From Hyphomicrobiales bacterium (GTDB lineage Bacteria; Pseudomonadota; Alphaproteobacteria; Rhizobiales; Rhizobiaceae): a stretch of 64,000 nt of DNA. A program made the translations under genes and the position numbers. The DNA lies in assembly GCA_900472295.1 (NCBI GenBank), contig UCIA01000004.1:182001-246000 (forward strand), read 5' to 3'. Positions 35,355 to 41,726 of the stretch are shown piece by piece; position 1 is the stretch's first letter; each line of letters starts with the position of its first letter. Under the pieces are notes generated by a model. That model had not been told where the DNA came from. It was given only the letters and a program-made list of their open reading frames with translations, and searched no databases.

Positions 35355-35576
35355 TCAGGCGGATGGACCGATCCACCGAATGAACGACACCTCCTTGCCG
35401 GTGACTTCCCGCACAGCTTTCAGCAGCACCTCATGCAGGACGCGCGTCTGCCGGTAGTGGTCGCAATGGGGGGATATAAAGGGCTTGACGATGCTCAGGT
35501 GCAGCGCTTCTGCGGCCACCACAAAGCGCTCAATTTCAGCCTGTGAGAATTGCTGCGACCCTTTCGACCTGGCCAT
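35355..35576 (-). CDS. hypothetical protein, 73 aa
   Basis: 'MARSKGSQQFSQAEIERFVV' followed by 'AAEALHLSIVKPFISPHCDH' and the C-terminal 'FIRWIGPSA'. Small, helical, mixed charge. It starts 3 bases after the stop of the preceding zinc-ribbon gene, so the two form an operon. A truncated second copy of its 3' end lies at 34934. Function unknown. Confidence 0.7.
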   Translation of the reverse strand: MARSKGSQQFSQAEIERFVVAAEALHLSIVKPFISPHCDHYRQTRVLHEVLLKAVREVTGKEVSFIRWIGPSA

Positions 35577-35579
35577 GCC

Positions 35580-35873
35580 CTACCCCCGAAATCTTTCCGT
35601 GTGCCGGACGATTTTGCCGTCCACCTTCATCGGCTTGTGGATCATCAGCCGTTTCGGCAAGTGCTCTGGGTGAACCGCCACAAGCGTGATCTCGATCTGA
35701 GGCTTGCAGCGGCTGCAATCGAACTTCAGCCGGAGCGGATCAACGCCGCCCCCATAGACCAACATCAGGTCAGCCGACCGGCAGTAGCGGACGTTGCCGC
35801 AACTGCACTCGGCCCTCACAAGCATGTTGTGCCGGGTCGCCTTGCCCAGCGTGTGCATCGGATCGTGCGCCAT
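35580..35873 (-). CDS. zinc-ribbon-like hypothetical protein, 97 aa
   Basis: Two Cys clusters, 'ECSCGNVRYC' and 'KFDCSRCKPQIEIT', separated by 'RSADLMLVYGGGVDP', suggest a small zinc ribbon. The C-terminus ('KPMKVDGKIVRHTERFRG') is basic, compatible with nucleic-acid binding, though that is a guess. Start set at 'MAHDPMHTL'; further upstream codons are open but less plausible. First gene of a minus-strand pair, divergent from the YedK cluster. Confidence 0.65.
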   Translation of the reverse strand: MAHDPMHTLGKATRHNMLVRAECSCGNVRYCRSADLMLVYGGGVDPLRLKFDCSRCKPQIEITLVAVHPEHLPKRLMIHKPMKVDGKIVRHTERFRG

Positions 35874-35925
35874 GCTGACAAAAGAGGAACATATTCCTGT
35901 TCCGTCAAGAGGGATTGACACTCGT

Positions 35926-35940
35926 GTTGCTATTTTGTTC
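35926..35940 (+). promoter_or_regulatory. possible LexA (SOS) box
   Basis: GTTG-CTATTTT-GTTC differs by one base from the alphaproteobacterial LexA operator GTTC-N7-GTTC. It lies between the divergent zinc-ribbon gene and the YedK cluster. YedK is an SOS-associated gene in many bacteria, which supports the reading, but one near-match is weak evidence. Confidence 0.35.
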
Positions 35941-36017
35941 ACTGTGGGCCAATTGGAAGCACCACATGATACCGATGATCGCCACGGAAGCCGAACAGGG
36001 CCACGGTACGGCGCGAG

Positions 36018-36236
36018 ATGCCCGTCATAAACCGGGCCGTCAGCAAGATGGGAGCCCAGATGCGCGGCCTCTCACCGCTCATCCAAAAGGCGGCCATCGC
36101 CGAACTAACCGCTACCTGGTGCCTGGCGAACTATCCAGATGACCTTGATCGTGCATTGTCTTTGGCAGAGGCCATACGCCATCAGGCCGACATCTATCTC
36201 CGCGTGCGTCAGAACACTGGTGGCGCTCGCCACTGA
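36018..36236 (+). CDS. small helical protein coupled to YedK, 72 aa
   Basis: 'MPVINRAVSKMGAQMRGLSP' then 'LTATWCLANYPDDLDRALSL'. Mostly helical, soluble. Its TGA shares a base with the ATG of the yedK-like gene (TGATG), so the two are translationally coupled. No family name known to me; the link to DNA damage is by position. Confidence 0.65.
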   Translation: MPVINRAVSKMGAQMRGLSPLIQKAAIAELTATWCLANYPDDLDRALSLAEAIRHQADIYLRVRQNTGGARH

Positions 36237-36928
36237 TGTGCGGACGCTACACCAGATATCTGACCTGGTCGGAAATCCACCGGCTCTATCGGCTGACAGC
36301 GCCCGCCGAGATCGGCCGCAACGACGAGCCGCGCTACAACATCGCGCCGACGCAGGATGTCCCGTTCGTCACTGCCGGCGAGGACGGCAACCACAGGCTA
36401 CGCGATGGACGCTGGTGGCTGGTTCCCTTCTGGGCAAAAGAGATGCCCAAGGCGGCGATGTTCAACGCAAGAATTGAAGGCGTAGACACGGCTCCGGCCT
36501 TCCGCGACGCCTTCAAATCGAAGCGCTGCCTGATCCCTGCCGATGGCTTCTACGAGTGGACCATATCGCCGGCTGACGGGAAGAAGGACCCTTGGCATAT
36601 CTACCAGCCCGGCCACGCACCTTTCTCCTTCGCCGGTCTTTGGGCCTACAATTCCAACCTCGACATCACAAGCTGCACCATCATTACGGAGCCCGCCGGC
36701 GAGCCTATGAAGCAGCTGCACGATCGACAGCCGGTCCTTCTCGATCGGTCCTATTACGATGCCTGGCTTGACCCAGCGACCCCAGCCGGAAGCCTCAAGG
36801 ACATTCTCAGCCAAGACATCGACGGCCAGCTGCAGTTCAATCGCGTCGGGCGCGAAGTGAATTCCACGGTGGTCAACGAGTTGCCCAACGACCGTTCTGG
36901 CCTCGTCGGCCCAATCAACCCGCTATGA
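36236..36928 (+). CDS. yedK: SOS response-associated peptidase (SRAP/YedK/HMCES family)
   Basis: 230 residues. The invariant Cys2 ('MCGRYTRYLTWSEIHRLY') becomes N-terminal after Met removal and forms a thiazolidine link to abasic sites in single-stranded DNA. 'RYNIAPTQDVPFV', 'FNARIEGVDTAPAFRDAF' (Asn), 'KRCLIPADGFYEWT' (Glu) and 'MKQLHDRQPVLLDR' (His) complete the active site. It shields abasic sites during replication. It overlaps both neighbours (TGATG and ATGA) and lies behind a possible LexA box. Confidence 0.95.
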   Translation: MCGRYTRYLTWSEIHRLYRLTAPAEIGRNDEPRYNIAPTQDVPFVTAGEDGNHRLRDGRWWLVPFWAKEMPKAAMFNARIEGVDTAPAFRDAFKSKRCLIPADGFYEWTISPADGKKDPWHIYQPGHAPFSFAGLWAYNSNLDITSCTIITEPAGEPMKQLHDRQPVLLDRSYYDAWLDPATPAGSLKDILSQDIDGQLQFNRVGREVNSTVVNELPNDRSGLVGPINPL

Positions 36929-37113
36929 GCGACGAACCGATCAGGCTTACCGAAGGGATGTCGCCGGTTGCGCGACCGCGCGGCAAGGTGCTCGGCCATA
37001 TCTGCGAGCATCCCGGCTGCGGGTGCGACGCCGGATGGGGCTTCGCTAAGCCTCGCAGGCCGTCGCACTGGTTCTGCTTCGGTCATAAAGCCGATGGCGA
37101 GAATTTTCTATGA
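36925..37113 (+). CDS. small Cys/His-rich protein, 62 aa
   Basis: Begins 'MSDEPIRLTEGMSP' and has 'HICEHPGCGCDAGWGFAK' with 'SHWFCFGHKADGENFL', giving a likely zinc-binding Cys/His cluster. Its start overlaps the yedK stop by ATGA, so it is the third gene of the coupled operon. Homologues of this size occur in rhizobia without a function. Confidence 0.7.
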   Translation: MSDEPIRLTEGMSPVARPRGKVLGHICEHPGCGCDAGWGFAKPRRPSHWFCFGHKADGENFL

Positions 37114-37196
37114 TCTGCCAGCAAGACTCTTTCGCAACCTCGGCGGAACAGCTTGGTTTAGGCCACGTTCTTGCCGCAGGGTGGAGGCGATCCCAA

Positions 37197-37433
37197 ATGG
37201 CGATGACCGACAGTGCGTTACTCGTGACGATCGTAGATCGCGTCAAGCGAGCGACACGAATGCGTGAGAACATCACCGCTTCCCTGCTCAGCCAAGAGTT
37301 GGCGGTCTTGGACGTGCCGGCATGGCGAGTTGAAAGTGCGATCTTTTCCTTGGAGCACTCCCGCAAATTGGCAATCGACGAAAACGGCGTCTTGCATGAA
37401 ATGATGCCGGCGCCAAATCGTGGCCGCCCCTAA
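37197..37433 (+). CDS. hypothetical protein, 78 aa
   Basis: A GGAGG ribosome binding site lies 9 bases before this ATG. The product 'MAMTDSALLVTIVDRVKRAT', 'MRENITASLLSQELAVLDVP' and 'RVESAIFSLEHSRKLAID' looks like a small winged-helix-like or helical protein. An in-frame ATG at 37110 overlaps the previous stop (ATGA) and would give 107 residues; coupling would favour that longer form, the ribosome binding site the shorter. Function unknown. Confidence 0.55.
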   Translation: MAMTDSALLVTIVDRVKRATRMRENITASLLSQELAVLDVPAWRVESAIFSLEHSRKLAIDENGVLHEMMPAPNRGRP

Positions 37434-37505
37434 ACCGAAGGGCTACCGCCCGCCGGAACCATTTTCTTTCCGCTAACGTTGGGTCAGTCGGAAGGGAAAT
37501 CCAAA

Positions 37506-37676
37506 ATGGTTGACGACTTAGGCAAGCCGCCTGAAACAGCGAGCGGCATTGCCGCGCGTCGTCTGGCGAATGACACCGGTATAACCTCCGCGCAGGCCAC
37601 CGAATTGGTCCGATTCCTTGGGGCGCACAACTGGACCTCGCTTCTACGCGAAGCGCGAATGCTTAAGAAGCGTTAG
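37506..37676 (+). CDS. hypothetical protein, 56 aa
   Basis: GGAAGGGAAAT precedes the ATG of 'MVDDLGKPPETASGIAAR'; the rest, 'TGITSAQATELVRFLGAHNW', is helical. I recall short rhizobial proteins with the phrase 'ATELVRFLG' but no function. Monocistronic as far as can be seen; convergent with the small membrane gene that follows. Confidence 0.55.
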   Translation: MVDDLGKPPETASGIAARRLANDTGITSAQATELVRFLGAHNWTSLLREARMLKKR

Positions 37677-37691
37677 ACGGCTGCAGTCCTT

Positions 37692-37796
37692 TCAGTGCGG
37701 GGCGAGCGCGGCAAGGGTCAGAGACATTACCAAGGCGAAGACAACGAGCGTTGCTAAAATCCCTACAGCGATCCAGAAGCGTTTCGATTTCGGCAT
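37692..37796 (-). CDS. 34-residue single-span membrane peptide
   Basis: Starts 2 bases after the DUF768 stop codon. 'MPKSKRFWIAVGILATLVV' then 'FALVMSLTLAALAPH' is a basic N-terminus and one transmembrane helix. Cotranscribed with DUF768. Short, but position, composition and start context support it. Confidence 0.5.
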   Translation of the reverse strand: MPKSKRFWIAVGILATLVVFALVMSLTLAALAPH

Positions 37797-37798
37797 AG

Positions 37799-38011
37799 TC
37801 ACGCGCCGCCGCGGTTCTGCATCGCCTCAAGTATAACCTCGAACACGCTGCCAACCTCTTCGCTGATTTCCTGTGGGCTTATGCCTTCCTTGTCGGCAGC
37901 CCCCATCGCCTGGTCAGCAAGGTCAGTGATCGCCGCCGGATCGTCGGTAACGGCGTTAGGCAGATGCTCCGCCATCCATTTGTCGAGGAAGTTGATGCCG
38001 CGTGTGCTCAT
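37799..38011 (-). CDS. DUF768 domain protein, 70 aa
   Basis: 'MSTRGINFLDKWMAEHLPN' followed by 'DLADQAMGAADKEGISPQE' and 'EEVGSVFEVILEAMQNRGG' is a full-length DUF768 protein, a family I know mainly from Mesorhizobium. Small, acidic, helical. The membrane peptide gene follows at once. A truncated second copy of its 5' end and leader lies near 43284. Function unknown. Confidence 0.85.
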   Translation of the reverse strand: MSTRGINFLDKWMAEHLPNAVTDDPAAITDLADQAMGAADKEGISPQEISEEVGSVFEVILEAMQNRGGA

Positions 38012-38125
38012 GAGTGAATAAGCGAAAAGCGTTTATTAGGTTCCGCTTACAATCTTCCGTTGCGGAAGAACGTCCCTGGTACGTCCCCGGAACGAAGCGC
38101 GGACCATCATATCAAATGATATCTG

Positions 38126-38338
38126 CTATCTACGGCCGAGCGGCTGTTTCGACAGTGACACAAGTTCGGCCTCGTCAGTCACGCCGGCCGTATAGTTCGC
38201 GATTATCCGCGACGCGATTACGTCTCGCGCATCCTGGGTTTGCCCATCGAACTTCAATTGCTCGAAAACGCGCCCTAGCAGGTCCAGTTCGGATGGCTGG
38301 AGGATACCTGCCTCAGCCGCCTTTCGCCGTATTGGCAT
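38126..38338 (-). CDS. hypothetical protein, 70 aa, paralogue of the one at 9988
   Basis: 'MPIRRKAAEAGILQPSELDL' then 'LLGRVFEQLKFDGQTQDARD' and 'AGVTDEAELVSLSKQP'. Shares its skeleton with the product at 9988-10197. GGGAGGAAGATC precedes the ATG, which lies inside the last codons of the upstream ligase gene (26-base overlap), so the two are coupled. Confidence 0.65.
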   Translation of the reverse strand: MPIRRKAAEAGILQPSELDLLGRVFEQLKFDGQTQDARDVIASRIIANYTAGVTDEAELVSLSKQPLGRR

Positions 38339-39197
38339 GATCTTCCTCCCGGAAATCTTGCAGGGAAGCATGCCGCAAATCTTCTTCGCCCCGCAAGTGC
38401 TTCACGCGGCCGATGATCGAGCCCGGCTTTACCCACTCCGTCGCCGGCCGCTTCATGCCCTTCGGCGCCGGCCCGGCATGCTCTTGAACGCGCTTCCATA
38501 ACCGATCTCGAATTGCGCCACGCGCGTTGATAAGCGCCGCGCCAACGTATTGCCCGGTCATCCGATCGGCCATCAGAGCAAAGGCCGGCTTGCCTGGCTC
38601 ACGCTCGACGCCAAGCAAATCGTATTCCTCCACTATGTAGCTTTTGATCTTCAGCCAGGCGGTCGAGCGGCCGCTGCGGTATTTGCTGTCGCGACGCTTC
38701 GACACCATGCCCTCGACGCCGGCTTCATCGATGAGATGAAAAATGGCTTTCGCGTCCCCGGGCAGCGCCTGGCTGAACTGAATGCGGTCGTTCGGCAGGA
38801 TCAAACTTTCGAGGATCTCGCGCCGATCCTCCAGGTCCATATCGCGCAGATCGTGGCCGTTCAGATGAAGCAGGTCGAATGCGACGAAATACAGGTCGTG
38901 CTGCCGGCGGGTGATGGCCGTGCGCAACGCCTGGTAGTCCGAAAGGCCAGCTTCGTTGAGAACAATAATCTCGCCGTCGATGATTGCGCTCTCCACGCCC
39001 AGCCGTATCGCCGCGCCGGCCAGGTCGCGATATTTCGCGGTCCAGTCATGGCCGTTGCGTGTGAAGATGCGGACGTCACGGTCAAAGATAATCTGGGAGC
39101 GGTAGCCGTCGAATTTGACTTCGTGAATCCATTCATCGCCTTCAGGAGGCTTCTCGACAAGGGTCGGCAACAAAGGCTCGACGAACTTCAAACGCAT
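38313..39197 (-). CDS. ATP-dependent DNA ligase, ligase domain only
   Basis: 294 residues. Adenylation Lys in 'IHEVKFDGYRSQIIFDRD', then 'ESAIIDGEIIVLNEAGLSDY', 'LYFVAFDLLHLNGHDLRD', 'GVEGMVSKRRDSKYRSGR' and 'TAWLKIKSYIVEEYDLLGV' form motifs I-V. The C-terminal OB-fold (about 215-280) is present: 'GQYVGAALINARGAIRD'. So it equals the central ligase domain of LigD without PE or polymerase, as in stand-alone LigD-like rhizobial ligases. The last about nine residues run into the next gene, whereas degenerate copies nearby end at 'LQDFREE', suggesting the original stop was lost here. Confidence 0.9.
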   Translation of the reverse strand: MRLKFVEPLLPTLVEKPPEGDEWIHEVKFDGYRSQIIFDRDVRIFTRNGHDWTAKYRDLAGAAIRLGVESAIIDGEIIVLNEAGLSDYQALRTAITRRQHDLYFVAFDLLHLNGHDLRDMDLEDRREILESLILPNDRIQFSQALPGDAKAIFHLIDEAGVEGMVSKRRDSKYRSGRSTAWLKIKSYIVEEYDLLGVEREPGKPAFALMADRMTGQYVGAALINARGAIRDRLWKRVQEHAGPAPKGMKRPATEWVKPGSIIGRVKHLRGEEDLRHASLQDFREEDHANTAKGG

Positions 39198-39280
39198 GAA
39201 CACACCCACACCCAGCGATTCAATTAGCTTGCGCTGAAATAGTTCCGGAACTTTTACCGGCTCGACGTGTTCGGTCGGTC

Positions 39281-39455
39281 ATGACGCGCATTAAAGACCT
39301 TGGCCCGCCGATCACCGGAAAACCGCACTATCCGAACGGGCATGATCATTTTCACGACTGCCCGATCTGCGGTCAGCAGGTCGACCGGCGCGATTTACGA
39401 GCAGGTGATGTGGCACGAGCAGCCAGACCACGAGCCCCTTGAATTCGACCAATGA
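39281..39455 (+). pseudogene. small zinc-finger-like gene with a one-base insertion
   Basis: Reads 'MTRIKDLGPPITGKPHYPNG', then 'HDHFHDCPICGQQVDRRDLR', then goes off frame. Removing one G at about 39402 restores 'QVMWHEQPDHEPLEFDQ' and a stop whose last bases overlap the ATG of the next gene (ATGA). The repaired product (57 aa) has a 'CPICG' pair and several His. As written it ends after 53 residues with a garbled tail. Confidence 0.6.
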
Positions 39456-39688
39456 GCCTGAGCATGAGTAAGCCCTTTGCAAATGATGATCCGAATTTAG
39501 ATAATTGCCCGTACGACCTGGAAGGCTTCATGGCAAAGCACGGCCTTTCCCGCGAAGCGGCCAAAGTGATCCTGCACACCAATGGCCCGTCGAGGGCGCG
39601 CTGCGATTATGCGGCTGAAGCATTCCTCCATTTTAAGCGATTGCGGCAGGCCCGGCTGAAGCCGGAGGCCCCGAGCATAAAAGCATAG
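39452..39688 (+). CDS. hypothetical protein, 78 aa
   Basis: 'MSLSMSKPFANDDPNLDNCP', 'YDLEGFMAKHGLSREAAKVI' and 'RARCDYAAEAFLHFKRLRQ'. Soluble and helical. Its ATG overlaps the stop of the repaired upstream gene, which supports both. Nine bases later another gene follows, so three small genes form an operon. No known function. Confidence 0.65.
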   Translation: MSLSMSKPFANDDPNLDNCPYDLEGFMAKHGLSREAAKVILHTNGPSRARCDYAAEAFLHFKRLRQARLKPEAPSIKA

Positions 39689-39697
39689 GAGAAAACG

Positions 39698-39892
39698 TTG
39701 CCTCAGTATCACGTTGAGGAAATGGACGGTGACGCCGTCACCGCCACCCACATCATCAATGCGACAACGCCTTTAAGAGCCGCACAAGACGCCACAGAGC
39801 GCTCGGTGACACTTAGAAACGCCGAACCGGTTTGGATCCGCGTCGTGGACGAAAAACGTGGCCACTCCTTCGAATATGCCTTTGCTCCTTGA
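39698..39892 (+). CDS. hypothetical protein, 64 aa, TTG start
   Basis: TTG directly behind GGAGAAAACG. The product 'MPQYHVEEMDGDAVTATHII', 'LRAAQDATERSVTLRN' and 'VWIRVVDEKRGHSFEYAFAP' looks like a small beta-alpha protein that I recall as common in rhizobia. Last gene of a three-gene run, followed by a hairpin. Confidence 0.65.
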   Translation: MPQYHVEEMDGDAVTATHIINATTPLRAAQDATERSVTLRNAEPVWIRVVDEKRGHSFEYAFAP

Positions 39893-39912
39893 AGCGCTAC
39901 CGAGGCGGCGAA

Positions 39913-39941
39913 CCCGCTGCATCTTTGGGAGAAGCAGCGGG
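39913..39941 (+). terminator. hairpin after the 39281-39892 gene run
   Basis: CCCGCTGC pairs with GCAGCGGG over a 13-base loop, 20 bases after the stop codon. No U-run follows, so termination is plausible but unproven. Confidence 0.45.
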
Positions 39942-40054
39942 CCCGACCGTCATCACTCGGCCCTGCGCAGCAGGAGGGTTGTACTGCCGCATCACCTAAC
40001 TTCGCTAGGTGGTGCCTGTTCCGTGGATGAGCAAATATGTGCGCCCAGAAATGC

Positions 40055-40085
40055 AAAAAAGCCCGCCGGCGGAAGCCAGCGGGCT
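40055..40085 (-). terminator. intrinsic terminator of the 35-residue peptide gene
   Basis: On the minus strand AGCCCGC pairs with GCGGGCT, extended by inner G/C pairs, then TTTTTT. It lies 22 bases after the peptide's stop codon and gives that gene its own transcript end. Confidence 0.75.
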
Positions 40086-40107
40086 ATTGTTGCAGACAAC
40101 TCATTTT

Positions 40108-40215
40108 TTAGGTTTCGGCCTCCGGGGAAGGATCACCGCTGGGCGCCACTTGCGCCGTCACACTGCTGAGGCGCTCACGTTTGGTCAGCACCGGCTTAAT
40201 GTATTCTTTCTTCAC
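40108..40215 (-). CDS. 35-residue peptide with lasso-precursor-like YxxPxL motif
   Basis: GTG start behind GGAGAGGACTGCA. The N-terminal half 'KKEYIKPVLTKRERLSSVTA' contains Y-x-x-P-x-L, the leader motif recognised by the PqqD-like protein in lasso-peptide systems. The rest, 'QVAPSGDPSPEAET', is short and Pro/Ser/Glu-rich, without the Gly1...Asp/Glu7-9 core typical of lasso peptides. No maturation enzyme genes lie in the window. I recall similar 'KKxYxKPxLxKRExLxxVTA' orphan genes in Rhizobiales. It has its own terminator and no close neighbour on its strand. Confidence 0.6.
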   Translation of the reverse strand: MKKEYIKPVLTKRERLSSVTAQVAPSGDPSPEAET

Positions 40216-40370
40216 TGCAGTCCTCTCCGTGTCAATTTCGTCGAAACGGCCCGTCTGGCGCTCCAGAGTTGTCAATCGGCGCGCGGCTTGTCAATCTTCG
40301 CGGAAATGGAAAAGCCCGTCTGCTGAATCCAGCGGGCGAAAAGCTTTCATGCCAAGCTGTGAATTCGGAC

Positions 40371-40402
40371 CGCTGTTGCCGGTTCGCAACAGCGAATTTT
40401 TT
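40371..40402 (+). terminator. strong intrinsic terminator without an obvious gene
   Basis: CGCTGTTGC and GCAACAGCG form a perfect 9-base stem over a 6-base loop, followed by AATTTTTT. No plus-strand gene ends within 450 bases, so a small RNA may stop here. Confidence 0.7.
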
Positions 40403-40491
40403 GGCAAGCTCATATGATGGGGTGGCATCGCTAGGACCTAGGTTGTTGGCGGGGGCCAATCCTTGGCGGAGCGTAGTACGAGGGAAGATGG

Positions 40492-40523
40492 CCCGCTGAC
40501 TTAGGTCGGCGGGTTTTTCTTTT
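40492..40523 (+). terminator. intrinsic terminator
   Basis: CCCGCTGAC pairs with GTCGGCGGG (one mismatch) around TTAG and is followed by TTTTTCTTTT. Only about 90 bases separate it from the preceding terminator, so any transcript between them would be short and non-coding. From here to 40860 I see no gene. Confidence 0.7.
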
Positions 40524-40860
40524 GGAGTCGCTGCACTTGCAGGCGGCTGGATGTGCGGCGCTAAGGGCCTCGGGCATTAATAGCAAGCGTACGAGGGTTG
40601 GGTAGCAACCGCGCTCGTCGCTCCCCAGGGGTCCAGAGAGCGACGAGTTGTTGCCTGCGAGCCGCGGAACTGAAACATCGCCGCGCCATCAAAGGATGCC
40701 CGCGCATAGTGAATTGAACGTTAAAGCCCGGTCACGATTGTCTGACACGCACGGCTAGACTTCAAACGGACCTTCACGCGAGGCGTGCGATGCCGCCGCC
40801 AGGGCGTTCGTTGCTGCGGCCGAAGCACGGAAGCGACAATGGCAGCGAGACAAAACCTAA

Positions 40861-40978
40861 GTCTCGTCACGGAAATCCTGCAGAGGGGTATGGCGCGGGA
40901 CTCCCTCCCCGCGCAAGTGTTTCACGCGCCATACAAGTCCCAGTCTGACCAACTGTGTCGCTGGCCGCTCCATAGGTT
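40861..40978 (-). pseudogene. degenerate copy of the DNA ligase 3' end (copy 2)
   Basis: The minus frame reads 'ERPATQLVRLGLVWRVKHLR' and 'HTPLQDFRDE', clearly derived from 'KRPATEWVKPGSIIGRVKHL' and 'HASLQDFREE' of the ligase at 38313. The rest of the gene is absent. Confidence 0.75.
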
Positions 40979-40989
40979 GCAGCGACCTG

Positions 40990-41274
40990 TCACACCTTGG
41001 GTGGGTGGCTAGCGAGGTCCGAGGCCTCGACCTTTAATTTGCTGAAGTGTCCCTTGGTGTCCTTCGGATTTTGATGGGACATTGCGTAGATGACGGCATC
41101 GAGCGCGGTAATATCCTCTAACGCCGCAATCTCTAGAGGATCGCTGCTTTGCGCTAAAGTTCTGGGCTCCGGAGTTCCGTCGAGAGATATGGGCGCGTGG
41201 CTGGCAACCAGCTGGTCGCGATACTGCGTCAACAGTAAAAGTGCTTTGTCGATTGTCGTCTGGTCAACGTCCAT
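40990..41274 (-). CDS. hypothetical protein, 94 aa
   Basis: 'MDVDQTTIDKALLLLTQYRD' followed by 'EIAALEDITALDAVIYAMSH' gives a helical, acidic protein. It sits directly behind another scrap of the ligase 3' end ('LRHLRGRKEDS'), the same arrangement as the genes behind the other ligase copies. AGG stands close to the ATG, with GGAAGG further off. Family unknown. Confidence 0.5.
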   Translation of the reverse strand: MDVDQTTIDKALLLLTQYRDQLVASHAPISLDGTPEPRTLAQSSDPLEIAALEDITALDAVIYAMSHQNPKDTKGHFSKLKVEASDLASHPPKV

Positions 41275-41276
41275 GC

Positions 41277-41560
41277 CTAAGAATCTTCCTTCCTACCGCG
41301 AAGGTGCCGCAAACCTTTTCGATCGCACAAGTGATAATTCGTCCGAAAAACGCGGGCGAGAGCTTTAAATCTCTTCCGTGAAATCTTGAAGCGAGGCGTC
41401 GCGGAGGTCATCCTCGCCCGCAGATGCTTGACGCACCCTATAAGACCCGGCTTGACCCAAATCGTTGCCGGCCGCCGCATGCCCTTCGGCGCCGGCCCAG
41501 CATGCTCCCGGACGCGCTTCCACAGGCGATCTCGGATTGAATTCGGCAAAGACTTATCGG
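41277..41560 (-). pseudogene. two degenerate copies of the DNA ligase 3' end (copies 3 and 4)
   Basis: From 41560 to 41365 the strand reads 'SIRDRLWKRVREHAGPAPKG', 'RRPATIWVKPGL' and, after a frameshift, 'GEDDLRDASLQDFTEEI' and a stop. A second scrap ('GLRHLRGRKEDS') ends at 41277. Both match the last third of the ligase at 38313. Confidence 0.8.
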
Positions 41561-41726
41561 GATGGTCCTCCATTAAAAGCCGCCGGCGTATCTGGATAAC
41601 GCCGACATCCCGCATCGGCCAGTCATGTACGGAAACGTCTCCCGATAGATGCAAGTCCAACTGGAATTGATGTGGATGATCGAGCGAACTGACCTACTTT
41701 AGATAGGTCTCACACAGGAAAACCTC

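Noticed and set aside
35886..35905. GGAACA-TATTCC-TGTTCC as the LexA operator
   Set aside because: It is a true inverted repeat, but the alphaproteobacterial LexA site is a GTTC-N7-GTTC direct repeat; the sequence at 35926 fits better.
40108..40215. A complete lasso-peptide biosynthetic cluster
   Set aside because: No B (protease), C (cyclase) or exporter gene nearby, and the core lacks the expected ring residues; only the leader-like motif remains.
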